From IMG/VR virus record IMGVR_UViG_3300018080_000278, positions 1-44,199 of that record: 44,199 nt of DNA. The stretch is one strand, 5' to 3'. The translations under genes and the position numbers were made by a program. Below the pieces are notes generated by a model, which worked only from the letters and a program-made list of their open reading frames with translations, was not told where the DNA came from and did not search any database. Positions within the stretch are counted from its first letter, which is position 1, and each line of letters opens with the position of its first letter. This document shows, piece by piece, positions 14,469-21,823 of the stretch. The stretch is from a virus.

Positions 14469-14939
14469 ATGCCGAGGAAGACCAAGAAGAAGGCGGCACC
14501 GAAAAAGGCCACGAAGAAGGCTGCGCCCAAGAAGGCTGCGCCCAAGAAGACCAAGGCCGCGCCGAAGAAAAAGCGCGCCGCTGCGCTGACCGAGCACGGC
14601 ACGCACAAGCTGACCCGTCCGCAGCTGCAGAAGTGGCGGATGCTCGACGCGGAGATGCGCGCCGCTGCTGCCGAGGCTGAGAAGATCGAGGCGCAGCTGG
14701 TCACGCACCAGAAGCTGCTCGAAGAGGTCATCCTGAAGTACAAGGAGGTCGCGCACGCAAACCAGCGCGTGGTCAATGCGCTGCATGCCGTCGCGGCTGC
14801 GCGCCAGGAGTTCAAGGCTCGGCGCGACGCTCACTACGAGTACGTTCAACACCTGGGAGGCCTGCTCGGTGTGAAAATGGCCGACTGTGCCATCGACCCC
14901 GAAACCGGAACGGTGCGGGTTATCCCGGGGGACAAGTAA
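14469..14939 (+). CDS. Coiled-coil protein with N-terminal histone H1-like tail
   Basis: A 156-residue protein; ATG 14469 follows AAGGAGGAG. Residues 2-38 are repeats of Lys-Lys-Ala-Ala-Pro-Lys-Lys, as in bacterial histone H1-like proteins. The remainder is a long helix (LTRPQLQKWRMLDAEMRAAA; EEVILKYKEVAHANQRVVNA) closing with ADCAIDPETGTVRVIPGDK. Without the tail it parallels the protein at 13692. The basic tail suggests contact with packaged DNA or with a negatively charged capsid surface; both are inference. The repeated codons of the tail are a likely place for length variation between relatives. Confidence 0.7.
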   Translation: MPRKTKKKAAPKKATKKAAPKKAAPKKTKAAPKKKRAAALTEHGTHKLTRPQLQKWRMLDAEMRAAAAEAEKIEAQLVTHQKLLEEVILKYKEVAHANQRVVNALHAVAAARQEFKARRDAHYEYVQHLGGLLGVKMADCAIDPETGTVRVIPGDK

Positions 14940-14942
14940 CCA

Positions 14943-14963
14943 GCGGATGGGATGTCCCTCCGC
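14943..14963 (+). promoter_or_regulatory. Hairpin before the first fibre gene
   Basis: GCGGA (14943-14947) and GGG (14949-14951) pair with CCC (14956-14958) and TCCGC (14959-14963), eight pairs with one bulged T (14948) and the loop ATGT. It fills the gap between two genes. No T tract; AGGAGACAGGAG follows as the RBS of the gene at 14986. Confidence 0.45.
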
Positions 14964-14985
14964 GTAGCAAGAGGAGACAGGAGAA

Positions 14986-16770
14986 ATGGCAGAACGCAAG
15001 TTCCTCTACATGGACGCGGAGGGTTTCTCGACCCCCCAAGACGTCGGAGACACCATCACGCTGGGTGGTTTGACGATCACCCCAGGCAACATCAACCTGA
15101 GCGGGTCCGGCAAGGTGGTCGGGCTCGCGGACGGCACCGCTTCCGGCGACGCCGTCAACAAGGGCCAGCTGGACAGCGCGGTCATCACGGGCGGCACCGT
15201 CAAGGAGATGCTGCTCACCGAAGACCAGCTGAACGACACCGACGGCATCTACGCTGCGATGGCGCTCTACTTCGCTGCGCAGCCTGCGGCCGGCGACACC
15301 GTCGCGCTGACCGACGGGACCAACACCCGGACCTACACCTTCGTGTCCAACCAGGGCGCGGAGTCGGCCGCGACGGACGTGTCCATCGAGAGCGATGCGG
15401 CGACGGCGATGCAGCGGCTCGTGACCCGGATGAACGCGGATGCCGGGAACACCTGGTGGTCCAGCGCCTTCACCACCGAGCTGGACGAGTTCAACTCTGG
15501 CGGCGCGGTGGTTGTCTGGGAAGAGGCGACTGCTGCCGGCGACAGCACTTCCCGCATCTACGGCACCTGGGCAACCCAGGCGTCCTTCCAGGTCATCGAG
15601 TACGGTGGCGACACCGACTACCGCGGCGGCACCGTTTCGACGGCGAGCACCTCGGACCCGGCCTCTGGTGAGTTCGGCTTCCGGTCCATCCAGTCGGACC
15701 TCATCGACGGCGAGATCCACTTCGTCCGCGTCGAGGACACCATGTACTCGTGGGACGACAGCGACAACACGTGGCAGGTGCTCACCGGCCCGAGCAGCAT
15801 CCCCGATGCGACCGCTGCGAGCGGCGGCGGCGTGAAGGGCAAGATCACCGTCGACAGCGACTTCGGTCTCGCGGTGTCCAGCGGCGTGCTCTCCATCAAC
15901 CTGTCGGCCACCCCCGGGCTGGAGTTCTCGACTGGAGCGCTGCAGGCCAAGGTCGACACCACGGCTGGCCTCGAGCTGACCGCGAGCGGCATCGGCATCG
16001 ACATCGGCGTGACCAACCCCGGCATCGGGTTCGATGGCTCTGGCGACCTGGAGGCGAAGGCCAGCGACGGCATCACCAAGGACGCCAACGGCATCAAGGC
16101 CGACATCGACACGGCTGCCGGTCTGCAGTTCGATGCGACCGCATCGCCCGACAAGAAGGTGCAGGTCAACGTCGAGAGCGACGGCGGCATCCAGTTCGAC
16201 GGCGTGAACGGAGGCATCGAGATCAAGATCGTGTCCACCGACCGGCTTTCGGTTGGGGCGAGCGGTCTGGACGTGGTGGGCCTTCCGTCGCTGTTCGAGA
16301 TCAACGGCGTCGCTGTCGGAGCAACCGTCACCGCTGCGAACCTGGACACGCTCACCGACGGCAGCAACGCCGACGCGCTGCACACGCACACCGGCACCCC
16401 GGCCGCGGAGCGCATCGCCAACTCCATCACCTGCGGCGAGGACCTCGCCCTCGGTGACCCGGTCTACTTCAGCGCAGCTGACACCGTGAGCAAGGCCGAC
16501 GCGGACAAGGCCACCCCAGCGAAGGCGAAGATGATCGGCGTGGCTTCGGCTGCGGCGACCAACGGAAACCCCGCGACGATCATCTCCTACGGAGACGAGG
16601 TGGCGGGCGCTGGCTCCGGGTGGACCGTTGGCAGCATCGTGTATGTCGCCACGGGCGGCGGGCTCACGCAGACGCGGCCGAGCGGCGGCGACTACGTGAT
16701 CATGGCCGGCATCGCTGCGAGCGCGACGGACCTGTTCGTCCTGCCGCAGTACATGGGCAAGGCTCCGTAA
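14986..16770 (+). CDS. Large repeat-built fibre protein, probably on the head
   Basis: A 594-residue protein; ATG 14986 has AGGAGACAGGAG upstream. The N-terminus (residues 1-60) has a fibre-type segment, ITLGGLTITPGNINLSGSGK and DAVNKGQLDSAV, as in many phage fibre shafts. Residues 100-230 form a folded insert (VALTDGTNTRTYTFVSNQGA). Residues 280-430 are short beta repeats of the type GLEFSTGALQAKVDTTAGLE / GLELTASGIGIDIG / GIGFDGSGDLEAKASDGITK, likely a triple-stranded or helical beta shaft. Residues 480-594 repeat the barrel seen in the gene at 14051. Lying next to capsid genes, far from the tail-fibre module, it is more likely a head fibre. Confidence 0.7.
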   Translation: MAERKFLYMDAEGFSTPQDVGDTITLGGLTITPGNINLSGSGKVVGLADGTASGDAVNKGQLDSAVITGGTVKEMLLTEDQLNDTDGIYAAMALYFAAQPAAGDTVALTDGTNTRTYTFVSNQGAESAATDVSIESDAATAMQRLVTRMNADAGNTWWSSAFTTELDEFNSGGAVVVWEEATAAGDSTSRIYGTWATQASFQVIEYGGDTDYRGGTVSTASTSDPASGEFGFRSIQSDLIDGEIHFVRVEDTMYSWDDSDNTWQVLTGPSSIPDATAASGGGVKGKITVDSDFGLAVSSGVLSINLSATPGLEFSTGALQAKVDTTAGLELTASGIGIDIGVTNPGIGFDGSGDLEAKASDGITKDANGIKADIDTAAGLQFDATASPDKKVQVNVESDGGIQFDGVNGGIEIKIVSTDRLSVGASGLDVVGLPSLFEINGVAVGATVTAANLDTLTDGSNADALHTHTGTPAAERIANSITCGEDLALGDPVYFSAADTVSKADADKATPAKAKMIGVASAAATNGNPATIISYGDEVAGAGSGWTVGSIVYVATGGGLTQTRPSGGDYVIMAGIAASATDLFVLPQYMGKAP

Positions 16771-16796
16771 GGGGCTGGTGACCTCGGAGGGGTCTG

Positions 16797-17363
16797 ATGG
16801 CTGATCGAGTAAAACCACTGAAGTTCGAGAGCCCCGACAGCGGCGGCACTGAGCTTGATGAGTTTCAGACCAGCCTGGACCCCTCCGAGGACCATCTCGA
16901 TGCTCGCGGCGTCTTCATCCAGAACGACACCAGCGACGACGAGGCCGTTCACGTTACGCGCGACGCGGGCGGCAACATGCAGTTCAAGGACGCGCAGAAC
17001 ACCACCTACAAAACCCTCACCGAGCTGCTCGCAGGGAGCGGCGGGCTGACCGAGTCGGCGCATCGCACCCTGCGGCAGCTCATCCATTTCATCGACGACG
17101 GACCGGCCGAAGGGTTCGTGAGCGGAGCGTATCGCGAGGTGCTCCCCGCTGGCGACCCCTTCCCCACCAGTATCATCTGGTACGAGGACGGGACCAAGGC
17201 GAAGAAGATCGTGGAGCTTGCGCTCACCTGGAGCGGCCCTGTGACCACGCAGGAGGTGTGGAGGGTCTACGATACGGACGGCTCGACGGTGCTCGCGACC
17301 GTCACCGACACCATCACGAACAGCGGCATCTTTGAGACCAGCCGCACAAGGGCCATCGCATGA
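16797..17363 (+). CDS. Small fibre-like virion protein
   Basis: A 188-residue protein; ATG 16797 has GGAGGGG upstream. Residues 1-70 resemble a fibre base (GVFIQNDTSDDEAVHVTRDA, GNMQFKDAQNTTYKTLTELL). Residues 85-188 form a module often seen in phage virions: RTLRQLIHFIDDGPAEGFVS, then FPTSIIWYEDGTKAKKIVEL and a beta-sandwich ending (WRVYDTDGSTVLATVTDTIT). It ends with ATGA overlapping the next gene. With the genes at 17360 and 18200 it seems to form a fibre or appendage set; the exact partner order cannot be read from sequence. Confidence 0.65.
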   Translation: MADRVKPLKFESPDSGGTELDEFQTSLDPSEDHLDARGVFIQNDTSDDEAVHVTRDAGGNMQFKDAQNTTYKTLTELLAGSGGLTESAHRTLRQLIHFIDDGPAEGFVSGAYREVLPAGDPFPTSIIWYEDGTKAKKIVELALTWSGPVTTQEVWRVYDTDGSTVLATVTDTITNSGIFETSRTRAIA

Positions 17364-18199
17364 GCAAGTTCTCCCCGGCCTCCGTTCTGTATGGCCTCGT
17401 AGGCGCAACGTGGCGCGCTGTCACGGTCATTGAAGACGGGTCCGAGTATCTACTGCGGTCTGCTTCCAAGGCCGCACAGAAGGCGGACACGTCGCTTCAC
17501 TACCTGGGCATCACCAACGCGGGAGGGCTTCGCTCTGCGTTGGAAGACGCGGCGGGCAATGCGCTCGCCTCGGTGCAGGACGGCAGCTCGTGGCTGCTGC
17601 GCGCTGCCTCGAAGGTTGCGCTTCAGGACACGACGCTGAAGTACCTGACGATGAATGCTGGCGGGAGCATCGCGGCGACGCTCTACGACAAGAGCGGCAA
17701 CCCCATCGCCTTCCCTGTCGGCACGTCAGACGCTGGGCTGTGGGTTGAGGACTACGTCAGAAACGGCAGCAGCGACGACCTTCTTGTTGACGGGTCATCG
17801 ACCCCCGTCTCGTTTTCCTACAACGCTGACGCGAGCAAGGACATCGCGCTGAACGCCATCACCATCGCACTGGTGTCGAACACCCTGTCGTTCGGTGCTG
17901 AAAACCTTGGTGCCGTCAACGCGCTAACAAACGGTGTCGAGATATCAATCGACCAGGGCGGCAACTCCGGTGTGCTCGCCATCATCAAGCAGAACGAGGA
18001 CTTCCTGCACGTAGCAACGCCTGGCGGCTTCCAGCTGCTGTTTGCGAACAAGGACGTGATCTCGGCGATCATCAGCCTTGGCGGCGGAGTGGTTCTCGAG
18101 GCTGGGTCATCGGACAAGGTCACGGTCAAAATTCAAGACGACCTCTCGTCGGCGGGCGACTATTTTCGTGCGTCGGTGCAGGGGGTGAAGGAGGCTTAG
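17360..18199 (+). CDS. Fibre-like protein with two N-terminal repeats
   Basis: A 279-residue protein coupled to the preceding gene by ATGA. Residues about 8-52 and 53-98 are tandem copies of one pattern: an aromatic start, then VIEDGSEYLLRSASKAA...LHYLGITNAGGLRSALEDAA against VQDGSSWLLRAASKVA...LKYLTMNAGGSIAATLYDKS. Residues 125-279 form a beta-rich domain: VEDYVRNGSSDDLLVDGSST, then SFGAENLGAVNALTNGVEIS and SLGGGVVLEAGSSDKVTVKI, familiar from uncharacterised phage virion proteins. The stop TAG abuts the next ATG. Probably part of the same appendage as its neighbours. Confidence 0.65.
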   Translation: MSKFSPASVLYGLVGATWRAVTVIEDGSEYLLRSASKAAQKADTSLHYLGITNAGGLRSALEDAAGNALASVQDGSSWLLRAASKVALQDTTLKYLTMNAGGSIAATLYDKSGNPIAFPVGTSDAGLWVEDYVRNGSSDDLLVDGSSTPVSFSYNADASKDIALNAITIALVSNTLSFGAENLGAVNALTNGVEISIDQGGNSGVLAIIKQNEDFLHVATPGGFQLLFANKDVISAIISLGGGVVLEAGSSDKVTVKIQDDLSSAGDYFRASVQGVKEA

Positions 18200-18886
18200 A
18201 TGCCACAACGAGTATTCGGAACCATCGTCCAGGAGCTTCAGATCGCCGACGGTCTGGTGCAGGCGGACAACGACCTCACCATCGCCATCGGCGCGTTCCC
18301 CTACGAGGTGGACGGCGACAAGAAGCGCTTCAATGGCGTGACCAACCGGGCGGTGACGGACGACCAGGTCAACTACGTCTCCCTCGCGAAGGGCAGCGGG
18401 CTGACCATCGGAACCGAGTGGCCGAACGTGAGCCACATCAAGCTGGCGCGCGTGGTCGCTGCCGACGGCCTCATCCAGCAGATCATCAACGAGCGCGTGT
18501 TCCTGTCAGGCACGCTGAACCAGGACCCGCAGTATGCCTCCGATGAGAGCGAGGACACCGAGGACGCAGGCACCTGGACCCAGAAGCTGAAGCTGACCAC
18601 AAGCGAGCTGCCGGCTGGGACCTACCTCGTGCAGTGGTCGGCGGAGATGAAGCACAGCAACACCACGCTCGGCAACTACTGCAAAGCGCGGGTCACGATG
18701 GACGACGCCACCGAGATCGGTCAGAGCATCTGGCCTTATTCGGTGTGGCACGACTTCGGTGGGTTCCGGGTGTACGAGGTCGGGAGCGGTGGTTCGGCGC
18801 ACGAGATCGACATCGACTTCCGCATGCATGGCGGCGGCGTCGCCTCCATCCAGCGAGCGCGCCTCATGGTGTGGCGAATCGCGTGA
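18200..18886 (+). CDS. Fibre-like virion protein
   Basis: A 228-residue protein beginning directly after the TAG of the preceding gene; GGTGAAGGAGG (18184-18194) serves as RBS. Residues 1-90 resemble a tail- or head-fibre shaft start (RVFGTIVQELQIADGLVQAD, FNGVTNRAVTDDQVNYVSLA). Residues 115-228 form a jelly-roll-like domain (WTQKLKLTTSELPAGTYLVQ, AEMKHSNTTLGNYCKARVTM, HEIDIDFRMHGGGVASIQRA), a fold used for capsid surface or receptor contacts. No catalytic motif. Placement between capsid and neck genes suggests a head or neck appendage. Confidence 0.65.
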   Translation: MPQRVFGTIVQELQIADGLVQADNDLTIAIGAFPYEVDGDKKRFNGVTNRAVTDDQVNYVSLAKGSGLTIGTEWPNVSHIKLARVVAADGLIQQIINERVFLSGTLNQDPQYASDESEDTEDAGTWTQKLKLTTSELPAGTYLVQWSAEMKHSNTTLGNYCKARVTMDDATEIGQSIWPYSVWHDFGGFRVYEVGSGGSAHEIDIDFRMHGGGVASIQRARLMVWRIA

Positions 18887-18900
18887 TGGTGGAGTGATGC

Positions 18901-19203
18901 ATGGCTCGGCAGATCTACGAGAGCGTTCCGGCAGTCGACCAGCTGCCGGTTTTTGAGCCCGATGGTATCGACAAGCACTCAGGGCTCACCGCTGGAGACT
19001 TCACCGTTCTGGTCTGGCAGAACGGCGTCGAGCGCACTGGTTTTTCCGTTGCCATCAACGAGATCGGCGACGGCGAGTACAAGGTCGCCTGGACCCCAGA
19101 CGGGACGGGCTTCTGGCTCATCGAGGTGTCGAACGCGTATAATGACGAGAAATGGTCGGGAGAGTACGACGTGGTTAAGCCCGTCTTGCTCGGCATCACA
19201 TGA
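18901..19203 (+). CDS. Small beta-rich protein of the appendage cluster
   Basis: A 100-residue protein starting at ATG 18901, with GGTGGAG upstream (18888-18894). It is beta-rich, with a pattern like an Ig-type or macroglobulin-like sandwich: LTAGDFTVLVWQNGVERTGF, then IGDGEYKVAWTPDGTGFWLI. Patterns of this type (a parameter-limit domain, then a DGEY.V.WTP stretch) recur in phage virion proteins. It overlaps the next gene by ATGA. No enzyme motif; probably a structural element. Confidence 0.6.
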   Translation: MARQIYESVPAVDQLPVFEPDGIDKHSGLTAGDFTVLVWQNGVERTGFSVAINEIGDGEYKVAWTPDGTGFWLIEVSNAYNDEKWSGEYDVVKPVLLGIT

Positions 19204-19667
19204 CGACGCGCTACATCCCACCGGATGGCATCGCCTACGCGGCTGTCATCTTGGACCGCCCCGCTCCTCCGGGCGGGCTCGTGGTGACCTTGGAGTCGCT
19301 CGACACCGGGGTCTGCACGGTGCCTCCGAGCATCACGCTCGAGGAGGGCTGGATCGGTGGGCAGTTCCCCGTGACCTACGTCGCGGTCGGAGCCACCCAG
19401 GTGCGCGCTTCGCTCGATGCCGTGCAGGTGCTCCTCGACGTGAGCTGTGCTGGGACCGTTCCGTCCATCCGTCCGCAGCTGGCCTCGATGTCCCTGGTGG
19501 AGATCAGGCCCGATGCGGTTGGTGGCTTCGACGAGAGCCCGCGTCCGGCCGCGGAGTCGGCCGTGTCGCTGCGCCCATCTGGGACCGGGCAACCAGTCCA
19601 GGAGGACGCGCCGAAGCCCCGTGTGGCCAAGACGTTGCGACCTAAGCCGTATTTCGCAGGAGAGTAG
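19200..19667 (+). CDS. Ig-like domain protein
   Basis: A 155-residue protein coupled by ATGA. Residues 10-80 have a clear Ig-like sandwich pattern: AYAAVILDRPAPPGGLVVTL, then TVPPSITLEEGWIGGQFPVT and VGATQVRASLDAVQVLLDVS, as in bacterial Ig-like (Big) domains added to phage virion proteins. Residues 85-155 are a Pro/Arg/Ser-rich linker-like tail ending RPKPYFAGE. The tail could embed in a partner. It precedes the Ig-bearing head-tail connector. Confidence 0.65.
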   Translation: MTTRYIPPDGIAYAAVILDRPAPPGGLVVTLESLDTGVCTVPPSITLEEGWIGGQFPVTYVAVGATQVRASLDAVQVLLDVSCAGTVPSIRPQLASMSLVEIRPDAVGGFDESPRPAAESAVSLRPSGTGQPVQEDAPKPRVAKTLRPKPYFAGE

Positions 19668-19670
19668 GCG

Positions 19671-20702
19671 ATGGCCATCATCAAGATCAAATGGAGCGTG
19701 GAAGAGCTGGCGAACGTGATGACCCAGTTCGACACGCAGAAGGTCTACCGCGCCGCTTCGCAAGGCGGCACCTACAGCGAGATCACCGGCCCCGGGACCC
19801 GCGTCGACCTCGTCGCAGGGCAGACCGACTACTACTTCGACGACCTCACCGGGGACGACACCTACTGGTACAAGGTCAGCTATTTCCACACCGGCACCCT
19901 GCTCGAAAGCGAGCTGTCCGATGCCATCCCGGCGACTGGCGGCGGCAACTACGTGTCGGTGAAAGACATGCGGGACGAGGGCGTGGACGAGAGCGCCTAC
20001 GATGACGACCGGGTCATCCAGACCATCAAGCTCGCTGAGTCGTTCGTGGAGCGCGTGACCGGGCGCTGGTTCTACCCGAGGCACCTTTCGCTGCGCGTCG
20101 ATGGAACCGGCAGCGATGTGCTCCCCGTTGGTCCTGCGATCATCACCATCGAGGAGGTCCGCGTTCTCTACGAGCCTGCTGCCTGCTACCCGATCATCTA
20201 CTACAACGAAATCGACGTCGGTGCCATCCGCATCTACAACAGGCACCTGACCCAGGGGCTCCGCGAGCCAGACGACCGAGAGGCCCCGAAGCTCGTCTTC
20301 GAGGACTACGACCTCGCCACCGTCGCGAAGTGGTGGAAGGGCTCTCAGAACGTGGTGCTCACCGGCTACTTCGGTTACACCCAGCTCGGACCCTACGACG
20401 AGGTCGGCGAGACCGCGGAGTACTCGCAGGTGCCGCTCAACTACGGCAGCTGTCCTCCCGAGATCAAGGACGCGGTGAAGCGCATCGTTGCGCTCTGGCT
20501 GCCGCAGCGCGCCGACCTCGACAGCATCGACGACTCGACGCGCCGCTACGACATCGCTCGCATCAAGACCCGCGACCAGGAGATCCAGTATTCGGCGCGG
20601 GCGAGCGCTGGTTCGAGCCGCGTCTCCTGGGCGACCGGCGACCCGAACATCGACGTGCTGCTCGCAGCGTTCCGGCGACCGCCGAGCCTGGGGGTGGTCT
20701 GA
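19671..20702 (+). CDS. Head-tail connector fused to an N-terminal Ig/FN3-like domain
   Basis: A 343-residue protein; ATG 19671 has AGGAGAG upstream. Residues 18-88 look like a fibronectin-III or Ig-like domain (KVYRAASQGGTYSEITGPGT, DDTYWYKVSYFHTG). Residues 95-343 match a gp6/HK97-type connector: SVKDMRDEGVDESAYDDDRV, IKLAESFVERVTGRWFYPRH, then a DGTGSDVLPVGPAIITIEEV turn and a late helix CPPEIKDAVKRIVALWLPQR. Such connectors bind the portal ring and start the neck. The Ig-like fusion on a connector is unusual and could project from the neck. Confidence 0.8.
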   Translation: MAIIKIKWSVEELANVMTQFDTQKVYRAASQGGTYSEITGPGTRVDLVAGQTDYYFDDLTGDDTYWYKVSYFHTGTLLESELSDAIPATGGGNYVSVKDMRDEGVDESAYDDDRVIQTIKLAESFVERVTGRWFYPRHLSLRVDGTGSDVLPVGPAIITIEEVRVLYEPAACYPIIYYNEIDVGAIRIYNRHLTQGLREPDDREAPKLVFEDYDLATVAKWWKGSQNVVLTGYFGYTQLGPYDEVGETAEYSQVPLNYGSCPPEIKDAVKRIVALWLPQRADLDSIDDSTRRYDIARIKTRDQEIQYSARASAGSSRVSWATGDPNIDVLLAAFRRPPSLGVV

Positions 20703-21193
20703 TGGCGCGCGGCCGACTGCTCTTCTGGCTGTGGGCTGACATCGCTCGGCTCGACACCGATGCCACCGAAACGGCTGGTGGCTACGACGATGACTTCCGC
20801 GAGACGACCCTGTCCGACACCGACGACGACGGGCTCGGCGACCAGAGCGGGCGCGTCGAGATGGCTACCATCTCCGTGAAGGCGCAGCTCGAGACGGACC
20901 GGCAGGAGCTTCAGAAGATGACCGGCACCGGGGACGTCACCGAGACGGAGCTTGGCATCGTGGTTCACATGAAGGACATCGAGGAGCTGGGCTACGTTGA
21001 GGCGAACGGCGACCTCAAGATCCGCAAGGCCGACCGGCTCGTCCGCATCAGGAACAAGATGGGCGCGACCCGGATGGACTTCTCCCGCGTTCCCATCTAC
21101 GCGACGCACGTCCAGCGGCTCAACGCCTGGCTCGGACACGACTCCAACCTCGCCCTCATCACGTTCGGCAACCGGCCGAGAGGGAGGGCCTGA
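20702..21193 (+). CDS. Neck protein candidate (head closure)
   Basis: A 163-residue protein; its ATG overlaps the connector stop (TGATG). Residues 40-75 are strongly acidic. The C-terminal half is beta-rich with LETDRQELQKMTGTGDVTET, MKDIEELGYVEANGDLKIRK and DRLVRIRNKMG, and ends VQRLNAWLGHDSNLALITFG. I place it as head-closure or neck protein from gene order (connector, this gene, virion-morphogenesis protein, tail terminator), not from a motif. A TGATG overlap with the next gene continues the coupling. Confidence 0.65.
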   Translation: MARGRLLFWLWADIARLDTDATETAGGYDDDFRETTLSDTDDDGLGDQSGRVEMATISVKAQLETDRQELQKMTGTGDVTETELGIVVHMKDIEELGYVEANGDLKIRKADRLVRIRNKMGATRMDFSRVPIYATHVQRLNAWLGHDSNLALITFGNRPRGRA

Positions 21194-21822
21194 TGCTGAA
21201 GCTGACCGGGCAATGGCAAGAGGCCATCAAGACAACGGCAACGATGGCGCGCAACGCGAAGGTGGCCAGCGACAGGGCGGTGCGAGACGAGGCGCTACTG
21301 CTGGTGCGGATGATCCACGAGGTGTTCGTGAAGCAGGGGGCAGCAGGGAAGAAGTGGGCTCCCATCAGCTTCATGACCAGGGAGCTGCGCAAGAACGCCT
21401 CGAAGGCCGGCAAGGGCTCCAACTTCAAGGGCACCAAGGCTCTCATCAGAAGCGGCTCGCTGCGGCGGTCTGTGACCTGGGAGCGCATCGAGAGGGGGAA
21501 GTACTTCGTTGGTGTGCATCGCAAGGCCAAGGGCTCCGACGGCAAGTCGATGGTCAACGTCGCAGCGGTTCACGAGACCGGAACGACGCTCATCCCGATC
21601 ACCGAAAAGATGCGCCGTTACTTCATGTTCCTTTTCATCAAGGGGGCCATCCCCTTCATGTGGCCACCGAAGGGGAAGACCTTCATCGTGATCAGGCAGC
21701 GCTCGTTCCTCGCTTCGAGCTGGAAGGAGTCCTCGAAGAAGACGAAGGAGCGCACTTACGCGCGCTGGGTCAACTACATGACCGGCGCTGGCAAAATCAA
21801 GACCACCAAGGGAGGGAAGTAG
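21193..21822 (+). CDS. Virion morphogenesis / tail completion protein (HK97 gp10-like)
   Basis: A 209-residue basic protein coupled by TGATG. The early helix (ATMARNAKVASDRAVRDEAL), a central KKWAPISFMTRELRKNASKA with SNFKGTKALIRSGSLRRSVT (the KaL..tG.L..s pattern of P2 gpS / phage virion morphogenesis proteins), VNVAAVHETGTTLIPITEKM (the HE.G pattern), and a Lys-rich end fit the family that joins head and tail or completes the tail. AGGGAGG upstream is the RBS. It is somewhat longer than typical because of a basic C-terminal helix. Confidence 0.8.
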   Translation: MLKLTGQWQEAIKTTATMARNAKVASDRAVRDEALLLVRMIHEVFVKQGAAGKKWAPISFMTRELRKNASKAGKGSNFKGTKALIRSGSLRRSVTWERIERGKYFVGVHRKAKGSDGKSMVNVAAVHETGTTLIPITEKMRRYFMFLFIKGAIPFMWPPKGKTFIVIRQRSFLASSWKESSKKTKERTYARWVNYMTGAGKIKTTKGGK

Positions 21823-21823
21823 G

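Noticed and set aside
14920-16818. A 632-codon open frame on the minus strand
   Set aside because: Complete overlap with a fibre gene that has a start, RBS and domain pattern; no protein family seen in the antisense translation.
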